Assembly: GCA_963580455.1 (NCBI GenBank)
Contig: OY756960.1
Coordinates: 3,162,001 to 3,226,000, forward strand
Source of the DNA: Euonymus europaeus
Taxonomy: Eukaryota; Streptophyta; Magnoliopsida; Celastrales; Celastraceae
Length of the DNA stretch: 64,000 bases
Reading direction: 5' to 3'
This document shows, piece by piece, positions 10,787-22,756 of the stretch; positions within the stretch are counted from its first letter, which is position 1; each line of letters begins with the position of its first letter. The position numbers and the translations under genes are program-made. The notes beneath the pieces are model-generated. The model saw only the letters and a program-made list of their open reading frames with translations, did not search any database and was not told the origin of the DNA.

Positions 10787-12116
10787 TTAGTTGTACAAAA
10801 GAGGATCAGGAAACTGTATGGTATCAAACTTGGTGCACTTAAAAAATGCAGCTGGACAGCCCATAACATCTCCATTCGTATCGAAGCAGACTCCAACCTC
10901 ATGGAGTTGTAAAGGCCACCCTTATCTTGGCGTGTTGCAACGAATTTCAACTTGCTGTCCCACACGGCTTTCAATTACGGCTTTAATAACTGATGCTCGA
11001 TACCCATACGAATAATCCGGGAAAATATTTGCTATTTTTTACAAGAAAGAAAATATAGTTAAATGATTCAAATTTAAAATTTATATATATAAGAGTTTTA
11101 AAATAATTCAATAGTGAATGCATATATTTAGAGGCTAGCACGCTCAAAAGCTTCTCACATGCAGGCACACAGAACTTTCTCACTTGACGATAGAATAAAT
11201 TCTGTCAAAGCGCACCGCTTGGTCACAAGGGTAAATACTCACAGTGAGAATTGAAGTCATAGTCAATCAATTGTATGTAGATATGAGGAAGAAGTAATAA
11301 TAATATATAATTACCTCCTTTTAGAAGATCAAGCAAATCAAGCTGACTAATCAAACTTAAACCTGTCTGGAAATATAACAAAGGTTGGACGGGATACTCA
11401 AAACACATTCCATGCATAAGCCATTGATACCGCCAAAAGCGTATATTTGTTGAAAAGTTGTGGTCGTGCTTAATATCTGGCCAATTTTCAACCATGTCGC
11501 CTAATATCGGAGTTAATAACTCCGTCTTCATACACCAACACGCAACATAAATTAATTATTAGCAACAATTATGAATGAATGAGTATGCATGGAATGTTAA
11601 AAATTCAAGCCAATCCTGAAAACATCAACAAATATAGTTCCCTATGAGACACAGGCCCGAACGAATATGTTTTTCTAAGCCGTCTCTGTAGTACATAGGC
11701 CTAGAAAATATGTTTATTATGTGAGAGGTGCAAGAGCTTGGTTTATATAGCACTCGGTTTCTGATATCGGATATGAGTGTTAAAAGGAAAGAAAATAGAG
11801 TTGTATAAAGTCATATATTTACTGTGATATCTCGTGGAGCAGTTGGAGTTGTGCTTGTGCATCCGGTGCGATTGTATTCCTCAACCTGTGTATTAGGAAA
11901 ATACATTGGCCACACACCGTGAATGGAGAAATTGTTTTTAACTGGTTTGAAGCAATGATGTCGATGTTTAGCATTACAATATGATTCAGGCCATCGAAGG
12001 ATAATTTTGTAGTACTGGTATTTCCCCCATGTTGCGGCTTTTGCAGGACCAGATGCGAAGAATATGATTACAAGAATAAAACCAATGATATTTCCAATTG
12101 AGAACCTTCTTGCCAT
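10787..12116 (-). pseudogene. S-RNase-like T2 ribonuclease, copy 2, premature stop
   Basis: A three-exon T2 ribonuclease. Exon 1 is 11823-12116 (signal peptide, active-site FSIHGVWP with His66). Exon 2 is 11315-11525 (second active-site motif MHGMC, catalytic His at about residue 136). Exon 3 is 10787-11031 behind a TAG acceptor. The joints are in phase, and the frame would give 249 codons before the normal stop, a usual length for a secreted S-RNase. However, exon 3 has an in-frame TAA at 10922-10924, after the conserved segment IRCNTPR, which ends the product at about 204 residues. The lost tail holds the conserved C-terminal cysteines that form disulfides in this family. I therefore call it a pseudogene, although both catalytic histidines precede the stop and a truncated secreted protein is conceivable. 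A sequencing error at this base is the main alternative. Confidence 0.72.
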
Positions 12117-12615
12117 TTTTCACCAAACATAAAAGTTTGCGACCCAAATGTTGTACACCTGTATTTTTTGTATGCTCCATGAACATCTATTTTATAGGCA
12201 CAATGAATCAAGATAACATGAAAGATTTATATTTTATTTAAATAATGCAATACCGTCCTCCAAAAAAAGGATCATGAGTTGGCATTGAGCTTTTTAAACA
12301 TGAGAAATGAAGGATTAATAGTTTAGCACCAAGGCGGTCTAATAGATAAATTTGTCCGGTGTTGTTGTCAGTTATAAAAAAGAACAATTAATGAAGGCTC
12401 AATATAAAAGTTAGGACCAGACCTGGCCTAATCCCAAGCACGAGAACCCTTTTCAGGTTTCTAGCCGAGCCTAGCATAATTTTGTAAGCCCAAACTCGAT
12501 CTATACCCAAGTAACTCGGACTAATAGGTCGGGCCTCGGGGCCTGGGCTTTTGAGTTCGGGCCTTACTTCTTCTTTTTTTGATAGGTGAGATCACTATTA
12601 TTTATTAACTAGTGG
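11285..12615. repeat. Segmental duplication, right copy (partner 1-1330)
   Basis: The partner of the left-edge block, containing exons 1-2 and the upstream flank of ribonuclease copy 2. The GC-rich GGCCC/GGGCC segment recurs at about 12410-12575. Confidence 0.85.
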
Positions 12616-12665
12616 TGACCCGGGCTTCTCACCAGGACATGATATAAATAACTTGACTATTGAGG

Positions 12666-12739
12666 TCAGGACCAGATGCGAAGAATATGATTACGATGAT
12701 AAAATCAATGATATTTCCAATTGAGAACTTTCTTGCCAT
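12666..12739 (-). pseudogene. Relic of T2 ribonuclease exon 1 (signal-peptide part only)
   Basis: Minus-strand sequence starting at an ATG (12737-12739) repeats the first two dozen codons of the ribonuclease, including the signal peptide core, and breaks off at the same AGGACCAG word found inside exon 1 of copy 2. The upstream flank continues to match copy 2 until about 13020. It is a third, truncated duplicate with no catalytic part. Confidence 0.8.
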
Positions 12740-13023
12740 TTTTTCACCAAACATAAAAGTTTGCGACCCAAATGTTCTAACCCTGTATTTTTTTATGAAT
12801 CAAGATAACTTGAAAGATTTATATTTTATTTAAATAATGCAATACCGTCCTAAAAAAAAGGATCATGAGTTGGCATTGAACTTTTTAAACATAAGAAATG
12901 AACGATTAATAGTTTAGCACCAAGGCGGTCTAATAGATAAATTTGTCTGGTGTTGTTGTTAGTTATATATAAAAAAAAGAACGATTAATAAATGCTCAAT
13001 ATAAAAGTTAGGCCTAGGCCTGG

Positions 13024-13345
13024 CCTCAATATGACCAAATTGTCGTAAAAGCTTATTTTGACAATATATTTTTAGATATTCTGTGCATTTTATTTTCCAA
13101 AACTATTTTCCATGATAATTAATTTAATGAAAAAATCATACCTATATATATATAATAGGATTTTCAATAAGGAAAATGTTATATGACCCAAGCATAAACA
13201 ACTCATAGTACGTAGCTATTATAATATCGTATTTCATTATAAACTTACAATGAAATATCATATTTCATTGTAAGTTTTTACAATGAATACAATAGAATGG
13301 AATAATTACTATTGTTCAATACTGTTGATAAATAAGATTTTAGTA
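13024..13345. repeat. Dispersed repeat block (partner 8893-9236)
   Basis: It matches the block at 8.9-9.2 kb in the same orientation and is joined directly to the upstream flank of the truncated ribonuclease relic, so the junction near 13020 is a rearrangement point. Confidence 0.82.
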
Positions 13346-14550
13346 TAACTAACATTTATTTGTTAGTTTTTCTATCATGTGATTTTTTCTATTATTTTTG
13401 TTTATCTTTTATTGTTTTTGTTTATCTTTGTTAATATTTTGTGGCAAAAAAGTGATTTTACTTTAAAAATCAATATTATCTGTGTCAAAGAACAAACTTA
13501 AATAATTTTTAGGGTGGCTGCTTGGCCAACATATGGTTTTATTAGTTATATGGACATGAATTGGAACTTACGTAATAGAACCATTTTGCGACTGTCAAGT
13601 GTTTTCTTAATGTGACAAATTAGTGTATTTTTTATATTAATTATATTGTCCTCACTCAAAATTAAATGCAAATTGCCAACTAATATTTACAATTGAGCAT
13701 TTTTATGCTCTTGCTTTCACAAGTATATGTATATATACACTTAAATTTCAATGTGAATAGCACTAACTTTATAAATTTGCCTGTGAATAACACAAGGATG
13801 ACGATTATTTTTTTTATTTTTATTTTTGATGAGACAAGGATGACGATTATTAATAAGGGGCGTTTATTACAACATATTGTCCTCACTCCAAATTAAATAC
13901 AAATTGCCAACTAATTTTTACAATTGCCGCCACTCCCTATGATTCCAAGATCATTCCATCAATCTAGGAGAAGTCATTTCACCAATACATTTAGAGATTA
14001 AAGAATTACTCAATCTGTCCTCATTTGATAGATTACATTTCTATTTTGGTTTGTATCAAATTATAGCAAAATAAAAAAAAAATGAACAATTTACTAATTT
14101 ATCTTTATTTATTGTGCATTTTTATTAACAAATGACATTAAATTTTAGGAATAGTAATGTGTAAGTGAAGTAATTTTAATGAAGAATATATTCAGAATAA
14201 AATTAATAAAATTTATTATTTTAATAATATTAATTGAATTTTACTGGTCAATATGTAAAAGCGAACAAGTGTATCAGATAGTCTAAAATTGTGCAAAGCC
14301 TTAGCCGCCAAACAGAGGATTTGCGGATCACTACCCGGGTGGTAGAAGTTAGAAAGCACCGCATCCAAACATGTAAACACCGAGAAAACAAAACGCATCT
14401 GCGTAAAAGTTACAGCCTTGAACACTCGCCTCCATTCGCTACAGTCTTCGTGCTCTCCGCCTTCTCCTGCCCAATTCTCTCTCACGCTTCTCTTTTCTTT
14501 CTCTTCCTTTTCAAATCGCAGATCTCTCTCTGTTCTTTTCGGAACCAGTA
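13346..14550. other. Intergenic region and ACP promoter/leader
   Basis: AT-rich DNA without a recognisable gene to about 14250. The composition then becomes more balanced, and a pyrimidine-rich leader (CT-rich from about 14440 to 14545) precedes the acyl carrier protein start codon, typical of a plant 5' untranslated region. Open frames on the minus strand here are shadows of this leader. Confidence 0.5.
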
Positions 14551-16596
14551 ATGGCATCACTCGCAGGAGCTTCAGTTGCCATGTCATCTCTTTCCTTGAA
14601 GCCTACCCAGGTACTTTTTTTTTCCTTTCTCGATTCTTTCGTCTCCCTTCTTTGATTCAATGTGATGATTTTTGGGTCGAATCTCGATTTTGGTTTGGGG
14701 GCTTTGTTGAATGGTTCAAATAGCTCAAGTTGGATTAGTAATTGATTTCTGTGTGAATCGTTTGATTTGGGGACTTTTGGTTCTTATGTCGTGATCGTTT
14801 TCAATGTTCAGCGTACTTTCTGATTTTTATTAGAACAAAAAACTTCGAATGAAGCAGGTGTCATTTTTGATTTTATAATCGGTGATACTAGAACTTTAAC
14901 GATGATTTGCACTAGAAATTGGCGGTGTTTTTTTCAAACTGTGGATGATTAGATGGGTTGGGTTACTTTGTTATGTTTTTAATCCAGAGTTTGATCGTGT
15001 TTAGGTGCATGCACTCGAGAAGATTGTGTTTAGGTGCGTGGTTGTTTGGATTAACATCTTGTAGGTGCTGTTTTCATGAGAATCTTAGGTTCATGACATT
15101 TTGTTTCAAACAGCTCCAACTAATTTGAGCGGGTGATTGAGTGTTCTAAGTGTGGCATCTCTGTGGGAGAGTTAATCTGATAGAACTGATATCAAATAAT
15201 CTCGGGTCTTTCTCTCAGAAATTTACTTAGATAAATAGTTTGGTAATACATTGTAGTCAAGTTGCAAGAGATGCGAATGTATTTGATTATGCCCATGTTG
15301 ATTAGAGGAGAAATATAAGATTGCCTCAAGGGGTAGGTCTTTTGTTTCTATCTATTAATATTTTGCTCCATGGATCTTATTTTCTCTCTATCTCCGATTT
15401 TGGGCAGGCACATGGCAACAAGATCTCTAGTGTGAATGCAGTTTCACTTGCTTTCGGTGGAAGAAGATTTCCATCTCTTACAATGTTGCCTGGATCACAT
15501 CGCTTCAAAGTGTCCTGTGCGGTATGTCTTTTATAATTTTTGGTTCAATGTTAAATTTTACTGTTGCATCTGAATCAGAGAAACTTGTTCACTGCATTAT
15601 AGTGTTCTTTTAATTCGATGCTGACTAATTTTGTTTGTGAAGTGACAATTTGGCTAGCAAGAACATGGTAGGTGTTGTTCATTTGAACAAAAATATTTTC
15701 TAAATATGAAATTGTAAAATGGCAAAGATGTGATGGGACGTAGGGCCCAAGACCCGTGGTTTTTTGAGTCTTTACTTTAAGTATTCCATCTTTTGAAAAA
15801 GAGATGTAGTCTGCTATAGTGACTTGCTGTGTTCATTCTTACACAGCCAGTTTGAACATGTATATGAAAATGTAACCGACCAATAACACACTGTTATTTT
15901 GAACAGGCCAAACCAGAGACGGTAGACAAGGTGTGTGCAATAGTGAGGAAGCAGTTGGCTATTGCAGAGAATGTCAAACTCACTGGAGAGTCGAAGTTTG
16001 CTGCACTCGGGGCTGATTCTCTGGATACGGTACTGCAGATTAACATTTCTGATGTCTTACTTTTAGTCTATTCTTGTTTTGTTATTGCAGCTTCTTTCAC
16101 TAATAAGTCTAGCTTGCTCTTGTTGAGACATTTTATGTGAATGAGAAGGGAATTAGTTTTGAAGTATTAGATTTGCAGACCTCACATTTCTTCAACATAA
16201 TCGTGAGTTTATTTGTTATAAATTTCAATAAGAGCTCATCTTTATTAATGAAATGCAATATATACGGATCAGTGCTAATAATATTTGACCCTTTTTTTTT
16301 TCTCCCTGTCTTAGCATGTCATCTGCTATTTCCTTTGTGGAAAATATTTCTTTGTCCTCTTACTAAAAACGTCCTGAAATAATTGCTGAACTCATTTTCA
16401 TTAATGAAATCACTCCGGAAGAAGATAGTTACTCCATTTGATGTATACTTATGTTTTTGGTTGATTTTAGGTTGAGATTGTGATGGGACTTGAGGAGGCA
16501 TTTGATATCACTGTGGAAGAAGATAGCGCGCAGCAGATCACCAATGTGCAGGAGGCAGCAGATCTGATCGAGGACCTGATCGAGAAGAAGGCCTAA
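14551..16596 (+). CDS. Plastid acyl carrier protein
   Basis: Type II acyl carrier protein, the phosphopantetheine-bearing shuttle of plastid fatty-acid synthesis. There are four exons: 14551-14610, 15408-15521, 15907-16029 and 16471-16596, all joined in phase 0 with GT-AG borders, giving 140 residues plus TAA. Residues 1-58 are rich in Ser, basic and hydrophobic residues and form a plastid transit peptide ending near KVSCA. The mature domain begins AKPETVDKV and carries the prosthetic-group serine in GADSLDT (Ser96). The C-terminal helices, with [10 protein letters not shown] and an acidic end, are typical, and the length and exon pattern match plant ACPs. The gene looks intact. Introns 1 (797 bp) and 3 (441 bp) are the longest. 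Confidence 0.95.
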
Positions 16597-17044
16597 ACTA
16601 GTTTGGAGAGGCAGTCAAAGTGAGATAGTTCTTAATGAACTTTTTGAGTAGTTAATTCCTTTCTTATTTTCAGTTTGTTTTGGTGCTTCTTATTTTGCTA
16701 CTAGAGTTGTCATTCTGGACTCACAGGGTTTCTTTGGTTTTCCTTTGTTTATTTATCTAGAAAAGCTTGTATGCTCCTTTTGACAAATGTTCCATGAGAA
16801 TATTTTTTTTATTAGTTTGAGTCTGTAATAAATGGCCCGTGTTTTCAATATTTTTAATCTGCCTTGCATCGAGTTACCTCGCCCACTATAGCTTTATGCA
16901 TGTGAGTTGTTTACATTTTTTTTACCTATCATCTCCGATACTTGAAAATGAGTTATGTTTACAATTAAGCCAAAGCGCTGATTTCCCACACTTTTTTTTG
17001 GGGCCTATTACTAAAAAGAAAGGGTAACAAACATCCGCCCGCTC
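16597..17044. other. ACP 3' flank
   Basis: T-rich 3' untranslated and downstream DNA of the acyl carrier protein gene. No other gene is seen. Confidence 0.5.
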
Positions 17045-17410
17045 AAAATAAGATATATCTAGAAATTGTTTCATAAATTAAATATTTCATCCATTTCATA
17101 AAGGTAGTTTTATTTTTTTCTATACAGATTAAAAAAAATCTAAATAATACAATGAGAAAATTACATTTTATTTGTATACTTTTTAATATATTATTAATTA
17201 ATAAATATATTTTGTTTACTTCTCATTAAAGATGAAAAGATTTGTAAAATAACAAAGTATAAGAGTATTTTAGGAAAGTCATTAATTATTTACATTTTAA
17301 AAAGTGAAACTAGACTATAATTTATGACAGATAAATAAGGTAAATATGATTATTTTTACGAGACGGAAGGAATAAGATATATATCTATAAATTGTTTCCA
17401 TAAATTAAAC
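17045..17410. mobile_element. Probable MITE (Stowaway-like), degenerate
   Basis: An AT-rich segment whose ends are partly inverted: a left end around CATCCATTTCATAAAGGTAG and a right end around ATTTTTACGAGACGGAAGG. It lies between two similar 35-40 bp stretches containing AAATTGTTTC(C)ATAAATTAAA. The end motif resembles the CTCCGT(C/T)...ATAAA ends of plant Tc1/mariner MITEs. It is non-coding. The boundary is approximate and the family assignment tentative. Confidence 0.4.
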
Positions 17411-17419
17411 CTATCAGTG

Positions 17420-20400
17420 GGGTTAATATAACTTTTAGTCATCGAAAGAAAAAACGTTTCAACTTGGTAACTTTTCTTTTCATTTTGTTCCAGTAAAGTC
17501 ACTCTGTCAGGATTTCTCAAATTCGGGCGGTCATAAAGATGACATGACAGTTTGACTTACTTTGATTGGTCCACGTGGAAAATAGTCGCCACATGGAAAT
17601 ATATTGCATGGGTTAATACTACTTTCAATCACTGAAAGATAACTCATGTTTCATTTTGATCACTGAAAGATAAAACGTTTCAGTTTAGTCACTTAACTTT
17701 TTATTTTATTTCAGTAAAGCCACTCGGTCAAGATTTCTCAAATTTAGGCAACCAAAAAGGTGACGTGAAAGTTTAACTTGCTTTCGATTGGTCCACGTAG
17801 AAAATGATTGTCACGTGATGCAATTTTTAAAATAATATATATAAAAGATAGAGAGATAGAGGTAAGAAACTGGCCACCGAGTGCCGTTGCCAGAATGCTC
17901 TCGTGCAGCCTCTAAGTGCAATCATCATTAAGTGGCACAACCAATCCCACATCCAAACTAAGAAACAAAAATTAGGGGGCGTTTGGTTTGGCATTTTTAG
18001 CCCATTTTGAGTTTTCAGTTTTGGTTAAAACTGAAAACTCGTTTGGTTGGTTGTTTTTAAAAACACATTTTTGAAAACAGGCCAAAAATACAGCACAAAA
18101 ATGAAAACGATTTTTTATCGTTTTGGTGTTTTCACCAAAACACGGAAAACATACGAAAATGACGGAGGACTCCGTCATTTACGAAAGCCCTACGAGAACA
18201 GACCTCCTCCCCGTCTTTCTTCCTGTCGAGTTCTTCCATCCTCTAGGGTTCGCGAGCTGCGATTTCTACGAGTGGGGGCTCCGATCATCAGGTGAGTAGG
18301 TCTGTTTGGCGATTCGACTCTTCTTCGACAATCAAAGGTGATTGCTTCTTCTCTTTGTAAGATTCCCCTCTTTCTTTCAGATCGGCATTATTGTGGTGTT
18401 CTTCAATTTTTTTGGATGTCCATCTTAATTTTTGGAGATCGATTTGCTGTTTGGATTGTGAAAACCTTTATTGTTATTGATATAATAGGATGCCACTAGC
18501 TGTTTAATGCTTCTCTAAATCCCCAAGGTATTACAGGCTCTTTGTGTTACTTCATCTGTGATGCAGAAGAGTCCAGTATTGGAATTAAGGCATTTGACAT
18601 TAATCCACGGTATTATGAAGATGGTGAATCTTATATCAGCAAGAATTGCTTAAAGATCGTAACTTAGCCATGCTTAGAGAGGCCCAAAGGCATTGATTAT
18701 GTTCGCCAAGACTACTAGTCTCAACAACAATCCCTTTGATAGATCAATTGTCATTTGGGAAGAAAAAAAAAGACTAGCTCTGCCCTGGTATGATGTTTGT
18801 GGTATTTTTCAATAGATTAAAATACTTTCAGTTTATATGATTTAAGGGCAAAAAATGTTGCCACATTAGACAAAGGAGACATCTTTAACATTCTATTTAT
18901 TCCTGGAATTTTCTTTTAGAATCCATTATTTAACTGGGTTCTTGAGTTAGAAATAGTAGAGTATGTCATAGAGTTTCTGGAGTTGTCATCTCCATGTCCT
19001 TGCTTCTCTTGCCTGATTGATATTTTTCCCTGCTAAGTTGAGCCGTCAAGCTATGCATTTGATTGATAAATGCTACCTCATTAGTTGTTTTAATATTTTG
19101 TTTGTTCCTTTGAGGGCTGTGTTGTGCTAAAGCTGATTTTTCTTTACTGATATTATTTGGATTCAACTTGCAGCTTGTCCCAAAGACACTCCAGTGGATC
19201 TTGTGTTGGAGAGGACATATGTTGCCAAAAGTGTTAAAGGGATGCCCGACCTTTGAGGTGTCTCGTTCTAGCTCTTTAGTCCCCAAGTATGTTTCCTGAA
19301 AATGTTGCAGATATGGTTGCTGGTTTTGGGCCTGGCTCATTAGACAATGATTGCTGGATTGTGATAAAACCATGATAGTAAAACAATCTCAAGCATTAGT
19401 TGTGTCTCTGATGAATTTGAATGGAAATCAATGTTTCATGCCTAATATATTTATCTTCTCTGGAATTCTATATCTTTCGTTTCTCTCTGTTATGAGCTCT
19501 GACTGCTATGAATACGGCTATAAAATGTGATGCGTGGTATGATTGTCATGGAGAAGATATGGATTGAAGATGACCATGTTATGCTATGCTTCCGCTATTT
19601 TTTATTTTAGCACTCAAGATGCATGGATTCATTGTGTTATGTGAAACTGGATGTGCAAAGATGAGTGCGAGCAAAAATGTAAAGAAGCCTGCGAAAGGTA
19701 CTGGGATTCACCATTTAAGATGACCATGTTACTTATTTAATTATAGCATCTTTTAAAGTTTCAAAACAAAGTTCAATAGTGTCCATGTGTGAATATATTA
19801 AAATATATAATACAAATTCATAAAATAAATTATCATAAAACAATTGTTCAAAAACTGCAAACCAAACGCATTTTCAGTTCTCATTTTGAAAAACTGTTTT
19901 TCAGAATAATCAAACCAAACGCATTTTCAGTTTTCTAAAAACACACCCTCAAAACTGAAAACTGAAAATAACTCTAAAAACTGAAAACTGAAAACTGAAA
20001 ACTGAAAACTGAAACACAAACCAAACGACCCCTTAAGTTTCGGATATCAAACCCTAAAACACCATTCATACCCTAAGCCTCTTGCTTCAAATTGATTCGC
20101 CCCCATTGGCGCTTCGTCCCAATCGCGTAACAAGCTAAGCAAAATAAATTCAACTAATGCATTTTGTTCTCACAAGTGGACCTTCACTTCTCACGATTGC
20201 TCTGAATTTAAAAATTGCAAAATATTTCTATGTGGTGACCATTTTCCTCGTTGACCAATCAAAAGCAAGTCAAACTGTCACTTCACCCTTTTGGCTGCTC
20301 GGATTTGACTAAAACAAAATGAAAAGTTAAGTTACCAAGTTAAAACGTTTTATCTTTCGGTGACCAAAATGATACATGAGCTATCTTTCGGTGACTGAAA

Positions 20401-20618
20401 GTATTATTAACCACGTGACGACCATTTTCCATGTGGATCAATCGAAGAAAGTCAAACTGTCATGTCACCTTTATGGCTGCCCGGATTTGAGAAATTATGA
20501 TCAAGTGGCTTTACTGGAACAAAATGAAAAGTTAAGTTACCAACTTGAAACATTTTATCTTTCGATGACCAAGTTGAAACACGGATTATCTTTTGGTGAC
20601 TAAAAGTTGTATTTACCC
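17420..20618. mobile_element. Mutator-like element with long internally repeated TIRs
   Basis: A 3199-bp insertion flanked by the 9-bp direct repeat CTATCAGTG (17411-17419 and 20619-20627). The ends are inverted: GGGTTAATATAACTTTTAGT on the left against ...ACTAAAAGTTGTATTTACCC on the right. The terminal regions are long (about 400 bp) and each contains two related sub-repeats built around words such as TTTCAGTGACTAAA, TCACTCGGTC and GGTCCACGT. A 9-bp target duplication with long inverted termini is typical of Mutator-like elements. No transposase was found, so it is non-autonomous; its interior is largely the nested PIF-like element. Confidence 0.75.
17975..20032. mobile_element. PIF/Harbinger-like element nested in the Mutator-like element
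   Basis: A 2058-bp segment with inverted ends GGGGGCGTTTGGTTTG and CAAACCAAACGACCCC and a 3-bp TTA target duplication at 17972-17974 and 20033-20035. Both features fit PIF/Harbinger. Subterminal DNA is rich in repeats of TGAAAACTGAAAAC, including an exact run near 19980-20012. No intact transposase is recognised inside; open frames such as that at 18966-19373 have no domain I can name. Confidence 0.75.
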
Positions 20619-20627
20619 CTATCAGTG

Positions 20628-22139
20628 ATCTATAATTTTCATCCTAAAAGAGGATTTGGCAACTCGGGAAAGTCTTTCTGGATTAACTTGTAGATATTCT
20701 AGTGTTATGGACGATATTTATTACTGTGTGTTGGCTATTGAATTAGAGGTTGTTCTTTGGGTATTATCAGACTTGTTATGTATGGTAGGCCATTGAGCTT
20801 CAATATAAATCACATCTCAAACCGATATAGGATACTAGACAACATATATTATGACATTTTTCTTCTAAAAATATGAGAAAAAGGTGACTAGCGTAGCAAA
20901 GCTTTTTTGGGAGTGACTATAAGAGTATTAATCTTTAATGTATTAATATGGAAGGCATGTCTTTACAAAAGCGGGCGAGTTGCAGGTGTTTTCCTAGTCT
21001 TTGACTAAATTTTCAATTTTTATTGGCATGTCTTTACAAAAGCAGGCGAGTTGCAGGTGTTTTTTACTCTTTGACTAAACTTTCAATTTTCATTCTATAA
21101 TTTTATGAACTAACTTAGAAACTAATTATTTTTGCATGTATTACGTTTGACAAATACTTACCATATAATACTAATTAAAAATGATGGCTTATTAAAAAAA
21201 AAAAAACGAAGATGATGGATCTTGCTAAATTTAATAGATTTAATAATGTGTCTTTAAGACTACAATCTCGAATACGTGTGGCATTCTATCCCATTTTCAT
21301 GTGTGAATCAAATAAATTAAAAATTGCAAGGGAGATGTGAAGGGTGGTTTCAACAACTACTTGTTCACTGTAAAATGTTTGGTTTGAGTCCTAAGTAATG
21401 TTCAAAGGACGAGTATGTTTCTAGAATCTTAATAGGTTTACAGACAAAATATGAGCAAGTTTTACATTTCATGAATCTTGAACCCGCAATTCTTGCCAAC
21501 TCGGCTACTATTCTATTGGTAAAACATTACGACATTTACCTAATGTTTTGTCAAATAGATTGAAATACTTAATATTGTTATCGCTTCATATATTGATGAT
21601 ACATTTAGAAGGAAAAAAATGAAATATAAGAATATGTTGGTATTTGGTACTATATTTTCTCGAAATTTATGAAGTAGACACTATTATTTACAAAATGTAA
21701 AATAAAAAATTATAAAACTTATAAATTATGCTTTATTGGTAAGAAGCTTTAGTTGGGATGATAAAATTAATTGTGTAACTCTTTGTAGATATAGGAAGTC
21801 ATAGGTTCAACTCACAATCCTAATAATTTCAACGTTATTTATCCTGCTGGAGTTTTGGCTCGATCTCAATCGCTTATCAAGATAGTGTTTACCGCTTTAA
21901 CAGACATAAATTTGAATCTGATCAAAGTGTAAAGGTGAACATGTTGAATCGAAGATTTTCTGATAAAAAGAAAGCCACATTGTTGAAACTTGAAACACCA
22001 TAGTTTTGTATGTTGCAATCAGTCATGAGGGCGTAGTCGTAAATTCACTGAAAAAGAAAATGCTCAAACGTCACAAGCATTGTACTGGCAGTCTGGCACG
22101 TGCGAGAAAGAGCATATTGTCATAGAGTTCTGTAATTCA
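20628..22139. other. Intergenic region upstream of SYD-like gene
   Basis: AT-rich, without a recognisable gene. It holds the 71-bp tandem repeat at 20954-21093. At about 21730-21815 there is a stretch resembling the tRNA-like heads found in some plant transposons (ending in a GGTTCAACTC word), too weak to call. Confidence 0.5.
20954..21093. repeat. Tandem repeat, 2 units of about 71 bp
   Basis: GGCATGTCTTTACAAAAGC starts at 20954 and again at 21025, and the units are nearly identical through TTTGACTAAA.TTTCAATTTT. Confidence 0.9.
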
Positions 22140-22262
22140 TTTTCCTTGCTGAGGCCTGAGGGTTAACAACGATCGTGCTAGCGCTTCTTCTCTCCGAGTC
22201 TATGTAGCTAGCTCACCGAACAAGCACTCTCAGCAACTTATCGGGGACGGATCTCCGATCAG
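22140..22262 (+). other. Probable 5' non-coding exon of the SYD-like gene
   Basis: A more GC-rich stretch that ends CTCCGATCAG/GTACAT, a good splice donor. The first coding exon of the SYD-like gene at 23380 is preceded by a TTCAG acceptor at about 23370-23374, only a few bases before the ATG, so a leader exon must lie upstream. The transcription start is not visible; this placement is inferred. Confidence 0.5.
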
Positions 22263-22690
22263 GTACATATTTTACGCCTCTGCAGTTGATGATTGCCATT
22301 GTACGTTCTATTTGTTTCCTCGCAGAAACATGTTTCTGGAAAGTTGTTAAAATTTCCTGCGATACTGCATTTGTTGTTATAATCCTTGTAACTGTCACGA
22401 ATTTGGACTTTTAATTTTCCTTTCAGCTAGTTTTGGAGCTGAATATGATGAATACTTTCAGTTTTTTATTTTTATTTTTAAAACATATACTTTAAGTTAG
22501 TTGGAGCAATCAGTGGAACATACCCCCAATTGAATTTTCATTTTGGTCTCCATGTCCAATTTATGGTACATGTGTCCATATATATTTGGAAAGTAGTGCA
22601 ATCGATTGCAGGAATTCTGCTGAAGGGAGGATAATTGTGATTTGGTGCTTTAAATGAATTAAGTTAAAATTGGAAATCCATGTATCATTA

Positions 22691-22756
22691 ATAGATTGAT
22701 GTGGCATCATTCATAGATTGATGTGGCATCATTCATAGATTGATGTGGCATCATTA
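22691..22756. repeat. 22-bp tandem repeat, 3 units
   Basis: ATAGATTGATGTGGCATCAT recurs three times within the probable 5' leader intron of the SYD-like gene. Confidence 0.9.

Noticed and set aside
14216..14587. Antisense frame over the ACP leader
   Set aside because: Composition reflects the complement of a CT-rich leader; no recognisable protein.
18966..19373. 135-codon frame inside the PIF-like element
   Set aside because: No DDE or Myb-like motif that would identify a Harbinger protein; treated as non-coding interior.
21730..21815. tRNA-like or SINE-like head
   Set aside because: The GGTTCAACTC word resembles a B box, but no cloverleaf, A box spacing or poly-A tail could be supported. 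No other convincing tRNA, rRNA or CRISPR array was seen in the window.
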